A DNA stretch of 40,295 nucleotides. It comes from an uncultured Clostridia bacterium. GTDB lineage: Bacteria; Bacillota; Clostridia; Christensenellales; Borkfalkiaceae. Below are positions 28,862 to 36,589 of this stretch, in pieces. Both the position numbers and the translations under genes were made by a program. Each line of letters begins with the position of its first letter. The stretch's first letter is position 1. The DNA lies in NCBI GenBank assembly GCA_904502225.1, contig CAJGDO010000011.1, positions 1-40,295 on the forward strand. The letters are read 5' to 3'. Below the pieces are notes generated by a model. That model worked only from the letters and a program-made list of their open reading frames with translations, was not told the origin of the DNA and searched no databases.

Positions 28862-30988
28862 TTAAATATTCATTTGCGAAACAAATTCTTGATAGGTTAA
28901 ATTATAAACGCTATCTAAATATTCATATCTATCGAATAAGAACAATCTAACGTAGTCGAATTCCAACCCACTTTGTTTGCCGTGCCACATTTTAGCATCT
29001 ATCTTTGCAATTTTTTCAATCTTGTTTTTATATTGACTTAAACTCTTTGCAACACTCAAAATGGCTTGCTTTTTCTCGTTAAACCTTTGTTGCAATTCTT
29101 GATAAATTTGCTCGTTCTTAAAGGCTTTTTGATAGATTTTTGATTTTTTTAGCAAGGTCAACTCGCTTGCACACTCAATTTCAGATATGCTGTCGCCACC
29201 GTCAAACACTTTTGACATTGACCAGTCAAAGTCCCAAACAGGCCCAAACTTTAACTTGTCATCTTCTTCCTTATGCAAATAAATGCTACCCCAAGCATTG
29301 TCACTGTTGTGCATTATTTCGTTGACCAAATAATAATCCACAAGGCTATCCACGTCCACCAAGTCGGTGAAAGACACAGGCGAACTTCTAAAACTTACGC
29401 TAACGCTTTCGCCCGTTTTAAGAGTTGTGAACACTGCGTTTATATACTCGTTAATATAGTCGTAAACTTTATCGCTAGTCTTTGTTCTGCCCCTTTCATC
29501 GCTTTCAGGATACTTGATTTCCACAGGGTAAAAGTCTTTAACCTTGAAGTTATCAACACCCGTTATACCTTCTAAATGGGCATTCCTATCCATTTCCACC
29601 AAGAAAGGAAATTCGGTTGCTTCATCAATGTTGATTGCATCTTCTTTATCTTTTTCTGATAAAAGTGCATATTCATCTGCACTTAATATATCCTTTTTAA
29701 CGTCAACCCTACCGCTGTTTTCATCAATTTGTTCGCAGAGCAAGTATAATCCCTTAAACTCGCCGTTGATAATTAGTGCAACGTGGTTTGGCGTTGGTGA
29801 AAAATCAAGTTCATCAAACTCGTTTGCCAAGGTAAACGCCGTGTAATTCTTTATGTATGATGGGTCCAAATAGTCTGCAAGCAATACCCAACTTTTATTC
29901 TTTTTTAAGCCTAAAAGCGATTGCTTTTTGTCAAACTTTATTCTAAAAGGTTGCTTTTTTAAGAGTTTTGTGCTGTTGCCACGAAGTCTTATTCCAACCG
30001 AATTTTCTTCATCAACGCTATCTTTCATAGAAACTGAAAAATTGTAATTTTCATTTTCACAGTTTGAGATTGAGAAAGAACAGTTCAAATAATCTTCTTT
30101 TGTTTTTGGTAATTGGTTGTTTTCAGTGTTAATTTCTATAATAGGCAAGTCAAAATCACTGCCAACGGCTTGCAAAAATTGTGCCTTGCTCATTTTTGGA
30201 CCTGCTAAATTATAGGTTGCCATAACGGTTGAAAAAGACGAGCATAAAATTATTGATGCAACAAAAACTGAAATTATCGATTTAATAAACAATGGCTTTT
30301 TAGCATTTTCTTCTTTAAATTGCACTTCTTTTTCTAACAAGTTTGATAATAGGCAAAGTATGATTGCCACGATGAAAAGTGCCGTTATTGCATAGCCATA
30401 ATATCTTGAAAGATTTGAATATTTATTTAGGACAATTATATAGTTAAGTGCATAAAAAACTATGCCAAAACTTAAACCTAACCAATTAGACGCACTTGAT
30501 TTTTTTACTGCTTTTTCTATAAAGATTGCTAAAACAACGCCAACCAAGCACATATAGAAAATGTTTAAGATTTGAATAAGCACACTGCTAAAACCATAAA
30601 AATCTGCAGTAATAAGTATTAAAATTGTTGGCACGATAATGGCAATAGCAATTAAGCCGGTGTTAAAATTAAAGGTTTTAGCAACAATTTTATTTACAAT
30701 TATTATCGCACACACAACTGCCATTAAAATTGCACTTGCCGTATAATTGCTTAATAAGAAAACGTACGCTAAAGCCACGCATAAAACAACCGAAAAGTTG
30801 ATAACGGCGTTTATAAGGTCGTTTTCCTTTTTAATAAACTTATATAAAAAGCAAATTAGCCCTGCCAAAATTAAGCCTAAACCCATCATTGTTCTGTTTA
30901 TAGACGTGTCGGCTAAAAAGTCGTAAATTCCGAATATGCCCGCAAGTAGCGGAAGAATAACTAAAACTATTGCAAAGTATTTTTTCAT
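28862..30988 (-). CDS. Membrane-anchored CotH-family kinase
   Basis: This 708-aa protein has two parts. Residues 1 to about 265 contain seven or more hydrophobic helices. The rest is a CotH domain: VGIRLRGNSTKLLKKQPFRIKFDKKQSLLGLKKNKSWVLLADYLDPSYIKNYTAF, then HVALIINGEFKGLYLLCEQID, and the metal motif FGPVWDFDWSMSK. CotH in Bacillus is an atypical protein kinase that phosphorylates spore coat proteins. Here the domain should face one side of a membrane, which differs from the soluble coat protein. An AAAGGAAAC ribosome site precedes ATG 30988. No separate promoter was clear; a terminator lies just upstream. Confidence 0.88.
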   Translation of the reverse strand: MKKYFAIVLVILPLLAGIFGIYDFLADTSINRTMMGLGLILAGLICFLYKFIKKENDLINAVINFSVVLCVALAYVFLLSNYTASAILMAVVCAIIIVNKIVAKTFNFNTGLIAIAIIVPTILILITADFYGFSSVLIQILNIFYMCLVGVVLAIFIEKAVKKSSASNWLGLSFGIVFYALNYIIVLNKYSNLSRYYGYAITALFIVAIILCLLSNLLEKEVQFKEENAKKPLFIKSIISVFVASIILCSSFSTVMATYNLAGPKMSKAQFLQAVGSDFDLPIIEINTENNQLPKTKEDYLNCSFSISNCENENYNFSVSMKDSVDEENSVGIRLRGNSTKLLKKQPFRIKFDKKQSLLGLKKNKSWVLLADYLDPSYIKNYTAFTLANEFDELDFSPTPNHVALIINGEFKGLYLLCEQIDENSGRVDVKKDILSADEYALLSEKDKEDAINIDEATEFPFLVEMDRNAHLEGITGVDNFKVKDFYPVEIKYPESDERGRTKTSDKVYDYINEYINAVFTTLKTGESVSVSFRSSPVSFTDLVDVDSLVDYYLVNEIMHNSDNAWGSIYLHKEEDDKLKFGPVWDFDWSMSKVFDGGDSISEIECASELTLLKKSKIYQKAFKNEQIYQELQQRFNEKKQAILSVAKSLSQYKNKIEKIAKIDAKMWHGKQSGLEFDYVRLFLFDRYEYLDSVYNLTYQEFVSQMNI

Positions 30989-31002
30989 TTGTTTCCTTTA
31001 AA

Positions 31003-31034
31003 TAAAAAGTGATTTGGTATCCCAAACCACTTTT
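31003..31034 (-). terminator. Terminator after the cyclophilin-like lipoprotein gene
   Basis: AAAGTGATTTGG (31006-31017) pairs with CCAAACCACTTT (31022-31033) with two G-U-type mismatches. On the minus strand TTTTTATTT follows. Confidence 0.75.
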
Positions 31035-31040
31035 AGTCGA

Positions 31041-31889
31041 TTATTTTATTTTTGCACTCTTAATTAAAGCAGCAACTTGTCCTTGTGCGTTCATTGGGAC
31101 TTGTATGGTGTAGTAATTATAGCAAGCAAGTTCAGCAGAGCCTGCTTTTGCTTCATATAAATTCTCAATATCATCCTTAAAGAAATTATCTGCATTTACA
31201 CAGTGGAAAGCCAAACTGCCGTCCGCTTCTCTCGTGTAGTAAATGACGAACTCTTTATAGTTTTCATTACTGAAAGTAGAAGTCAATGCAAGCACGGTTT
31301 TTTTATTTTCTGTATCTTCAACGTCATAAACACCAAAAACGCAGAAATAATCGTCATACGCTTGCATTCTTGCTGTTGGCATAAACAATGTTGCCCTGCC
31401 TGAATCGGTGCCTGTTCTACCCATATTATAACTTACGTCTTGTGCAGCCCACGTTCTCCAAAGCCCAACCGTGCCATTGTTGTGTTTTAAGTTTGAACCG
31501 GTTGTACCACCGTGCTTAAACTCGCCTTCAACGGTTGGCATTTCTTCATTTAGATAAAAGCCTTCGTTTTCTTGCAATTCTGGGTCATACTTTAAGTCGC
31601 CAATCATAAATTGCTTGCTATGTTCATCTAATTTATAAAAAACGGTGTTGTCATAATATCCGTCTTTAATATATTTAGAAATAGCATTAACAGTTTTTGG
31701 TGCTAAATGTCTATAAAGGTCAACGTCAAGCGTAAAACTATCCATTTCGCTGTCCGTATAGTTGTAAATTTCAATATTAAATTTTGCTTTCACAATATCT
31801 TCTTTACTGCACGCCATTAAACCAAGCATACACACACAAGCAATGATAAATGCGGTCATTGTGATAAACAATCTTTTTAGTTTGTTCAT
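31041..31889 (-). CDS. Cyclophilin-like lipoprotein, probably catalytically degenerate
   Basis: This 282-aa lipoprotein has a signal ending in LGLMAC, with lipid attachment at that Cys. It then has a cyclophilin-type fold: LDVDLYRHLAPKTVNAISKYIKDGYYDNTVFYKL, GTVGLWRTW, ATLFMP and FCVFGVYDVEDTENK. The usual catalytic pattern FHRVIPGFMIQGGD is changed to FYKLDEHSKQFMIGDLKYD, with the key Arg replaced by Lys and the Gln lost. Peptidyl-prolyl isomerase activity is therefore doubtful, and a binding or folding role outside the membrane is possible. I chose ATG 31889, which has TTGGAGAT upstream. A good promoter lies at 31921-31949. Confidence 0.82.
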   Translation of the reverse strand: MNKLKRLFITMTAFIIACVCMLGLMACSKEDIVKAKFNIEIYNYTDSEMDSFTLDVDLYRHLAPKTVNAISKYIKDGYYDNTVFYKLDEHSKQFMIGDLKYDPELQENEGFYLNEEMPTVEGEFKHGGTTGSNLKHNNGTVGLWRTWAAQDVSYNMGRTGTDSGRATLFMPTARMQAYDDYFCVFGVYDVEDTENKKTVLALTSTFSNENYKEFVIYYTREADGSLAFHCVNADNFFKDDIENLYEAKAGSAELACYNYYTIQVPMNAQGQVAALIKSAKIK

Positions 31890-31920
31890 ATAAATCTCCA
31901 AATCATAACTATATAGATAT

Positions 31921-31949
31921 ATTTTACTTGTTTTTTTGCCTTTTGTCAA
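31921..31949 (-). promoter_or_regulatory. Sigma-A promoter of the cyclophilin-like gene
   Basis: On the minus strand, TTGACA (31944-31949) and TAAAAT (31921-31926) have a 17-bp spacer. Confidence 0.75.
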
Positions 31950-32019
31950 TAAAAGTAAACTATTTCAAAATATTAAAATTAAGTTTTGAGCGTTTTATTT
32001 AAAAAATCTGATAATAAAA

Positions 32020-32056
32020 ATTAAAAGTGGACTTAAAACCTTTAAGTCCACTTTCG
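32020..32056 (-). terminator. Terminator of the ribosomal protein operon after rplL
   Basis: AAAGTGGACTTAAA (32024-32037) pairs perfectly with TTTAAGTCCACTTT (32041-32054), and a T-rich run follows on the minus strand. Confidence 0.9.
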
Positions 32057-32077
32057 CTTTTGTTTTTGTTGTTAAAA

Positions 32078-32446
32078 TTATTCAGCAACAGCAGTAGCAC
32101 CAGCTTCTTTGAATTTAGCAATCATAGCGTCAGCATCTTCTTTAGAAGCGTTTTCTTTAATAACTTTGCCGTTTTCAGCAAGAGCTTTAGATTCAACAAG
32201 GCCTAAACCTGTCACTTCTTTAATAACTTTGATAACGCCGATTTTGTTGCCACCAACTTCTTTAAGAACTACTTTGAATTCAGTTTTTTCTTCAGCAGCA
32301 GGAGCAGCCTCAACTGGACCAGCAGCAACTGCAACAGATGCAGCAGCACTTACACCAAATTCTTCTTCTATTGCTTTAACTAAATCGTTAAGTTCTAAAA
32401 CTGTCATACCTTTAATTTCTTCTAACATTTTTTGAATATCTGCCAT
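32078..32446 (-). CDS. rplL: Ribosomal protein L7/L12
   Basis: This is the 122-aa stalk protein that recruits translational GTPases. The N-terminal dimer domain (MADIQKMLEEIKGMTVLELNDLVKAIEEEFGV) leads through an Ala-rich hinge (AASVAVAAGPVEAAPAAEE) to the C-terminal domain with VIKVIKEVTGLGLVESKALAE. A clear GGAGGAAAG ribosome site is present. It follows rplJ by 50 bp and is cotranscribed. Confidence 0.99.
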   Translation of the reverse strand: MADIQKMLEEIKGMTVLELNDLVKAIEEEFGVSAAASVAVAAGPVEAAPAAEEKTEFKVVLKEVGGNKIGVIKVIKEVTGLGLVESKALAENGKVIKENASKEDADAMIAKFKEAGATAVAE

Positions 32447-32496
32447 TTTTCTTTCCTCCTAATAATGGGTTAATTTTTTAATTTAATGTTTTGCTA

Positions 32497-32985
32497 TTAA
32501 GCATTTTTTTCTGCAACTTGATTAAGTGCGATAGCGAGTGCTCTTGGAACGCCAAGTAATGCACTTGCAAGCATACCATAAAGTTGTTGTTTTGATGGGA
32601 TTGCACCGAGTGCTTTAACGCCGTTTGCATCCAATCTCTTTTCTTCAAAATAAGCACTCTTAATAACTATCTTATCTTGATATTTTTTTGCTGCATCTGA
32701 AACAACCTTTGCTGCACCGGTTTCATCTGAACCGAAAGCAATTGCTGTTGGACCATTTAAATCATCGTTAAAATCGCTAACTCCTAAAGATTCAAACGCC
32801 TTTTTAATAAGAGTGTTTTTGTACACTTTGTATTCAACGTTGTTCTTTCTGAATTCACGACGAAGTTCTGTATCTTCTGCAACGGTAAGACCACTGAACT
32901 TTACAAAAACAACTGACTTTGCGTCTTGAAGTTGTTGTTTGATAACGCCTGATAATTCTATTCTTGCCTCTTTACTTGCTGACAT
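32497..32985 (-). CDS. rplJ: Ribosomal protein L10
   Basis: This 162-aa stalk-base protein carries the L12 dimers and represses its own mRNA. The start MSASKEARIELSGVIKQQLQDAKSVVFVKFSGLTVAED and the middle YKVYKNTLIKKAFE are typical. I chose ATG 32985 because AAGGAGGTAATAAG lies just upstream; an in-frame ATG 18 codons earlier lies inside the leader terminator region. A promoter and an L10 leader precede it. Confidence 0.98.
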   Translation of the reverse strand: MSASKEARIELSGVIKQQLQDAKSVVFVKFSGLTVAEDTELRREFRKNNVEYKVYKNTLIKKAFESLGVSDFNDDLNGPTAIAFGSDETGAAKVVSDAAKKYQDKIVIKSAYFEEKRLDANGVKALGAIPSKQQLYGMLASALLGVPRALAIALNQVAEKNA

Positions 32986-33004
32986 CTTATTACCTCCTTG
33001 ATTT

Positions 33005-33130
33005 AATGAAAAAGCCCTTGCAGACCGAATGGAATACAAGGGCTAAATAATTAACCTTCAAAATATTCGCCTCGGTTGGTCTGCTTTTAAGCAAGTTAAC
33101 ACCTACTGTCTTGGGCTATTTAGTTTTTAC
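33005..33130 (-). promoter_or_regulatory. Ribosomal protein L10 leader with attenuator
   Basis: The RNA has the recognisable L10-leader core (AGACAGUAGGUG ... ACCAACCGAGG). It ends in the terminator AGCCCUUG/CAAGGGCU (33013-33020 and 33037-33044) followed by UUUUUC. GGUCUGC at the terminator loop (33020-33026) can pair instead with GCAGACC upstream (33078-33084), giving an antiterminator. L10-(L12)4 binding would decide between them. Confidence 0.85.
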
Positions 33131-33136
33131 TTTGAG

Positions 33137-33165
33137 ATTATAACACTAAAAATTTTAATTGTCAA
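33137..33165 (-). promoter_or_regulatory. Internal promoter of rplJ-rplL
   Basis: On the minus strand, TTGACA (33160-33165) and TATAAT (33137-33142) have a 17-bp spacer and are a full consensus. The -35 directly follows the rplA stop codon. Confidence 0.88.
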
Positions 33166-33852
33166 CTAAATTTTAGCATTAATTTTTACGCCAGGGCCCA
33201 TTGTGCTTGCAAGAGCAACACTCTTAACGTATTGACCTTTTGCTGCTGCTGGTTTTGCCTTAACGATTGCTTCCATAAGTGCTTCATAGTTTTCAAGCAA
33301 TTTTTGATTGCCAAAACTCTTTTTACCGATTGCACAGTGGATAATTGCGTTTTTGTCAAGTCTATATTCAACTTTACCTGCTTTGGTATCCTTGATTGCC
33401 TTAACAACGTCCATAGTGACTGTTCCTGATTTTGGGTTTGGCATAAGACCTTTTGGACCTAAAACCTTACCGATACGACCAACTAAACCCATCATATCTG
33501 GGGTAGTGATAATAACGTCGTAATCAAACCAGTTTTCACTTTGGATTTTTTGTATCATTTCTTCTGCACCAACAAAGTCTGCACCTGCTTCTTTTGCTTG
33601 GTCTGCCTTTTCACCCTTTGCAAGAACTAAAACTCTAACGTTTTTACCTGTTCCGTTAGGAAGAACTAAAACGCCCCTAACTTGTTGGTCTGCTTGTTTT
33701 GGGTCAACGCCTAAACGAACGTGCAATTCAACAGTTTCATCAAATTTTGCTTTTGCAGTGTTTAAAACCAAATCAATGGCTTCATTTACATCATAAAGTT
33801 TTGTTGCTTCAATAGTTTTTACACTATCAACATATTTTTTTCCGTGTTTCAT
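33166..33852 (-). CDS. rplA: Ribosomal protein L1
   Basis: This 228-aa protein of the large-subunit L1 stalk helps tRNA leave the E site and represses its own operon by binding mRNA. Signatures are DETVELHVRLGVDPKQADQQVRG and the segment PDMMGLVGRIGKVLGPKGLMPNPKSGTV. The start has GGGAGGT upstream. A hairpin copying the 23S rRNA L1 site is just before it (33867-33897). Confidence 0.99.
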   Translation of the reverse strand: MKHGKKYVDSVKTIEATKLYDVNEAIDLVLNTAKAKFDETVELHVRLGVDPKQADQQVRGVLVLPNGTGKNVRVLVLAKGEKADQAKEAGADFVGAEEMIQKIQSENWFDYDVIITTPDMMGLVGRIGKVLGPKGLMPNPKSGTVTMDVVKAIKDTKAGKVEYRLDKNAIIHCAIGKKSFGNQKLLENYEALMEAIVKAKPAAAKGQYVKSVALASTMGPGVKINAKI

Positions 33853-33866
33853 TTAATTTACCTCCC

Positions 33867-33897
33867 GTGGTACACTCGGACGAACTCGCCCTCCCAC
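33867..33897 (-). promoter_or_regulatory. Candidate L1-binding hairpin before rplA
   Basis: On the minus strand GUGGGA, a GGGCG-AGUU-CGUCC stem-loop, GAGUG and UACCAC form a bulged hairpin. The GUGGGAG...UACCAC frame is the same as in helix 76 of 23S rRNA, where L1 binds. It ends 14 nt before the start codon. Confidence 0.7.
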
Positions 33898-33909
33898 TAT
33901 TCTCTGTTC

Positions 33910-34335
33910 TTAATCAATAACTTCAACGCCCATACTTCTTGCTGTGCCAGCAATCATGCTGATTGCACTTTCTAAAGTGTTTGCGTTAAGGTCAGGCATC
34001 TTGAGTTTTGCAATTTCTTCAACTTGAGCCTTGGTTATCTTTGCAACCTTGTTCTTGTTTGGGGTTGCACTTGCACTTTCGATACCACATGCTTTCTTAA
34101 TAAGAACTGGTGCAGGTGGTGTCTTCAAAATGAACGTAAACGAACGGTCTTGATAAATTGTCATTACAACAGGAATGATAAGACCTGCTTGATCTTGCGT
34201 CTTTGCGTTGAATTCCTTGGTGAAGCCTGGAATGTTAATACCGTGAGGACCTAAAGTTGAACCTACTGGTGGACCTGGGGTTGCCTTTCCTGCAGGAAGT
34301 TGTAATTTAACGATTGCCGTCACTTTCTTTGCCAT
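33910..34335 (-). CDS. rplK: Ribosomal protein L11
   Basis: This 141-aa protein of the GTPase-associated centre has the signatures KLQLPAGKATPGPPVGSTLGPHGINIPGF and KTPPAPVLIKKACG, with EIAKLKMPDLNANTLESA. I chose ATG 34335, with GGAGGAAACAATT upstream; the earlier ATG at 34350 overlaps that ribosome site. A hairpin like the L1 rRNA site precedes it at 34354-34402. Confidence 0.99.
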   Translation of the reverse strand: MAKKVTAIVKLQLPAGKATPGPPVGSTLGPHGINIPGFTKEFNAKTQDQAGLIIPVVMTIYQDRSFTFILKTPPAPVLIKKACGIESASATPNKNKVAKITKAQVEEIAKLKMPDLNANTLESAISMIAGTARSMGVEVID

Positions 34336-34353
34336 AATTGTTTCCTCCATTTG

Positions 34354-34402
34354 GTGGTACTGTCGTTGCGTCAGTGTGAATAAAATTTAACGCAACTCCC
34401 AC
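34354..34402 (-). promoter_or_regulatory. Candidate L1-binding hairpin before rplK
   Basis: On the minus strand GUGGGAG, a stem GUUGCGU/ACGCAAC with an 18-nt loop, GACAG and UACCAC. The outer frame is the same as in the hairpin before rplA and in 23S rRNA helix 76. It lies 18 nt before the rplK start. Confidence 0.7.
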
Positions 34403-34480
34403 TTTTATTACAACGGTTTTCTACCGATTGTATCTGTTTTTTTCGTTATATATTTTGCCTATATATAATAATGTTTATAG

Positions 34481-35014
34481 TTATTGTGCAACGTTTACTT
34501 TTTTAACTTGAACGAAGTTTAATTCAACGTCCGTCTTTCTGCCGAACATTTCAACGTTGACCATAACCTTTTGTTGACCTTCAACAATGCTCATAACCAC
34601 ACCGGTAAATGATTCAAGCGGACCTGAAACGATTTGCACAGTGTCACCAACAGTAAAGTCAATTTCAACTGCAACTTCTTCTAGACCCATTCTCAAAACT
34701 TCTTCATCGGTAAGTGGCAACGGTCTGCCTTGTGGGCCAACGAAACCTGTGACACCACGAGTGTTGGTCACCAAATACCAAATATCGTTTGAGTAAATCA
34801 TCTTTAAGAAAACGTAGCAAGGGAATTTCTTTCTTTCAACTACCTTTTTCTTGCCGTTTGCCTTTTCTTCAAGCGTTTCTTCGGTTGGAATCTTTATCTC
34901 GAAGATGTTTTCTTGCAAATTGTTGTTTTCAATAAGTTTTTCAAGGCTGTCCTTAACCATAGCCTCATAACTTGAATAAGTATGGATTACATACCATCTT
35001 GCTTGTTCTGCCAT
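34481..35014 (-). CDS. nusG: Transcription termination/antitermination factor NusG
   Basis: This 177-aa elongation factor bridges RNA polymerase with Rho or the ribosome. The NGN domain begins ARWYVIHTYSSYEAMVKDSLE and includes FPCYVFLKM and VTNTRGVTGFVGP. The C-terminal KOW domain has FTVGDTVQIVSGPLESFTGVV. The gene is 2 bp after secE. Downstream, about 145 bp separate it from rplK. Confidence 0.98.
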   Translation of the reverse strand: MAEQARWYVIHTYSSYEAMVKDSLEKLIENNNLQENIFEIKIPTEETLEEKANGKKKVVERKKFPCYVFLKMIYSNDIWYLVTNTRGVTGFVGPQGRPLPLTDEEVLRMGLEEVAVEIDFTVGDTVQIVSGPLESFTGVVMSIVEGQQKVMVNVEMFGRKTDVELNFVQVKKVNVAQ

Positions 35015-35016
35015 AA

Positions 35017-35316
35017 TTAACCATTACTCCTTGGTGCAATTACTTTTAACAATTCAAGTAAAGCAGAATCGAATGCGAAAATAACGACTAAAAATACCAA
35101 AACTACAGCAAGCACAATGCCGGTCTTTTTAACGACCTTGGCAAAAGTTGGCCAGTTTACCTTTTTCAATTCAGAAAAAATATCTTTGGCCTTTGCACCC
35201 ATTCTCTTAAAGAATCCTGGTTTTTTGTCTTTTTTCTTTTCTTTCTTTACTTCTTTTTGCTTAACGACTTGTTCAACTTCAACGAAATCGCCAGCAACTT
35301 TCTTGTCTTTTTTCAT
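35017..35316 (-). CDS. secE: Preprotein translocase subunit SecE
   Basis: This 99-aa membrane subunit of the SecYEG channel has a lysine-rich N-terminal half (residues 1-50), the conserved amphipathic SELKKVNWPTFAKVVKKT and one membrane helix (GIVLAVVLVFLVVIFAFDSALLELL). The long basic N-terminus is a little larger than the minimal 60-aa form. It lies between rpmG and nusG in the standard order. Confidence 0.96.
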   Translation of the reverse strand: MKKDKKVAGDFVEVEQVVKQKEVKKEKKKDKKPGFFKRMGAKAKDIFSELKKVNWPTFAKVVKKTGIVLAVVLVFLVVIFAFDSALLELLKVIAPRSNG

Positions 35317-35371
35317 TGACTTTGCCCCTTAATTTAAGCCTTTAAAAAGGCTAATTAGCGAAGAAGAAATC

Positions 35372-35536
35372 TTACTTCGCTTCCTTATGAGTGGTATGCT
35401 TTTTGCAGAATTTGCAATATTTTTGCATTTCCAATCTTTCAGTATCGTTCTTTTTGTTTTTAAAAGTGTCGTAATTTCTCTGTTTGCACTCCGTACAAGC
35501 TAGAGTTATCTTTTGTCTTGCGCCTTTTGCTGCCAT
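35372..35536 (-). CDS. rpmG: Ribosomal protein L33, zinc-binding form
   Basis: This 54-aa large-subunit protein has two cysteine pairs, CTEC and CKFC, so it is the zinc-binding (C+) type. I chose the start MAAKGARQKIT at 35536, with GGAAGGTGCATT upstream; the longer frame from 35599 would cover the promoter. It is first in the block that leads to secE and nusG. Confidence 0.97.
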   Translation of the reverse strand: MAAKGARQKITLACTECKQRNYDTFKNKKNDTERLEMQKYCKFCKKHTTHKEAK

Positions 35537-35589
35537 AATGCACCTTCCGAACATCAAAAAATTAACACCCCGAAACGAGATGCTAATTG

Positions 35590-35618
35590 ATTTTACCAAA
35601 TATACATAAATATGTCAA
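35590..35618 (-). promoter_or_regulatory. Sigma-A promoter of rpmG-secE-nusG
   Basis: On the minus strand, TTGACA (35613-35618) and TAAAAT (35590-35595) have a 17-bp spacer. Confidence 0.82.
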
Positions 35619-35749
35619 GCAGTTTTAGCCTTTTTTTATAAGTTTTTAAATAAAAAAGCCCTTTTTTTGCACTTTTTCTACATTTTGTTTCTTTTAATTT
35701 TTTGCACACAATATCTAGGCGATATGCCCCGCCTTTTTGCCCCAAAATT

Positions 35750-36589
35750 TTATAAACTTTGGGATAATTTTGTGTAAATATTGGCGTTTTTTATAATTTC
35801 TTCTATGCGTTTTTGATTTAACATTGCGATTTTTTTGTCGCCGTCAAAAACCTCTATTTCGTTTATCGCCCTTTCATCAAGCACCATTAAAAGCCGTTTT
35901 ATGGTTATATCCTTGTCTACTGCGTGACGAACGACAATCATTCCCCTTTTTAAGTTTTCAGTCGAACAGCACTCAAACAGTTTTACGTATCTGTTTTCCC
36001 TTTCCCTACTAAACGTGCCAAAGCACACGAAAAGGGCAAAAAACATAAGCGAAAAATTAAGCGTGCCTTGTATAACGCAACCGATAAAGCCCATCAAAAG
36101 CAAAAAGGAAAACGCCCCGCCCAAAATTTTACAAATGGTGAACGCTTTATTATACCCCAACTTGTCTGCAAGGCAGGAAAAGACTATTCTTCCCCCGTCA
36201 AGTGGATAGATTGGCAAAAGGTTGATTAACGCCATTGATAAGTTTGAACCTACGATAACGTCGGTATAAGCATAGCACTCGGGATAAATCCACCAAAGAG
36301 CAATAAAGAACAAACTTATCGCCACGTTTATAAACGGGCCAGCCAAAGCAATCTTGATTTGGTCGCTAAACTTCAAGCCTTCGATATTTCCACTAACCAC
36401 TGCACCAAAGGGCATAAGCGTTATTTTGTTTAGCCTATACCCCAAACTTGAAGAAACGAAAGAATGCCCCAACTCGTGAATTACTGCCGTTGCCGTGCAA
36501 ATTATAAAAATTAGAATTTCGCCTTTAAGTGCATAGAAAAACCCAAGCACGAAAAAAAGCGGGTGAACAGAAAGGTTTATTCCTGCCAT
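35750..36589 (-). CDS. spoIVFB: SpoIVFB-type site-2 metalloprotease
   Basis: This 279-aa polytopic membrane protease cleaves pro-sigma-K in the mother cell during sporulation. The zinc motif is HELGH (residues 38-42), and the third ligand lies in NLLPIYPLDGGRIVF (Asp131). About six hydrophobic segments precede a soluble, CBS-like C-terminal part from residue 200 or so (MIVVRHAVDKDITIKRLLMVLDERAINEIEVFD), which in SpoIVFB is thought to sense ATP. It overlaps spoIVFA by 13 nt, which supports the sporulation assignment over a general S2P. Confidence 0.92.
   Translation of the reverse strand: MAGINLSVHPLFFVLGFFYALKGEILIFIICTATAVIHELGHSFVSSSLGYRLNKITLMPFGAVVSGNIEGLKFSDQIKIALAGPFINVAISLFFIALWWIYPECYAYTDVIVGSNLSMALINLLPIYPLDGGRIVFSCLADKLGYNKAFTICKILGGAFSFLLLMGFIGCVIQGTLNFSLMFFALFVCFGTFSRERENRYVKLFECCSTENLKRGMIVVRHAVDKDITIKRLLMVLDERAINEIEVFDGDKKIAMLNQKRIEEIIKNANIYTKLSQSL

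Noticed and set aside
33880..33900. tRNA T-arm-like GAGTTCG sequence
   Set aside because: No acceptor, D or anticodon arms fit around it; it is part of the L1-type hairpin before rplA.
35640..35735. Terminator after spoIVFB
   Set aside because: AGGCG/CGCCT (35716-35733) has no U-run, and the A/T-only stem near 35655 is too weak to call.
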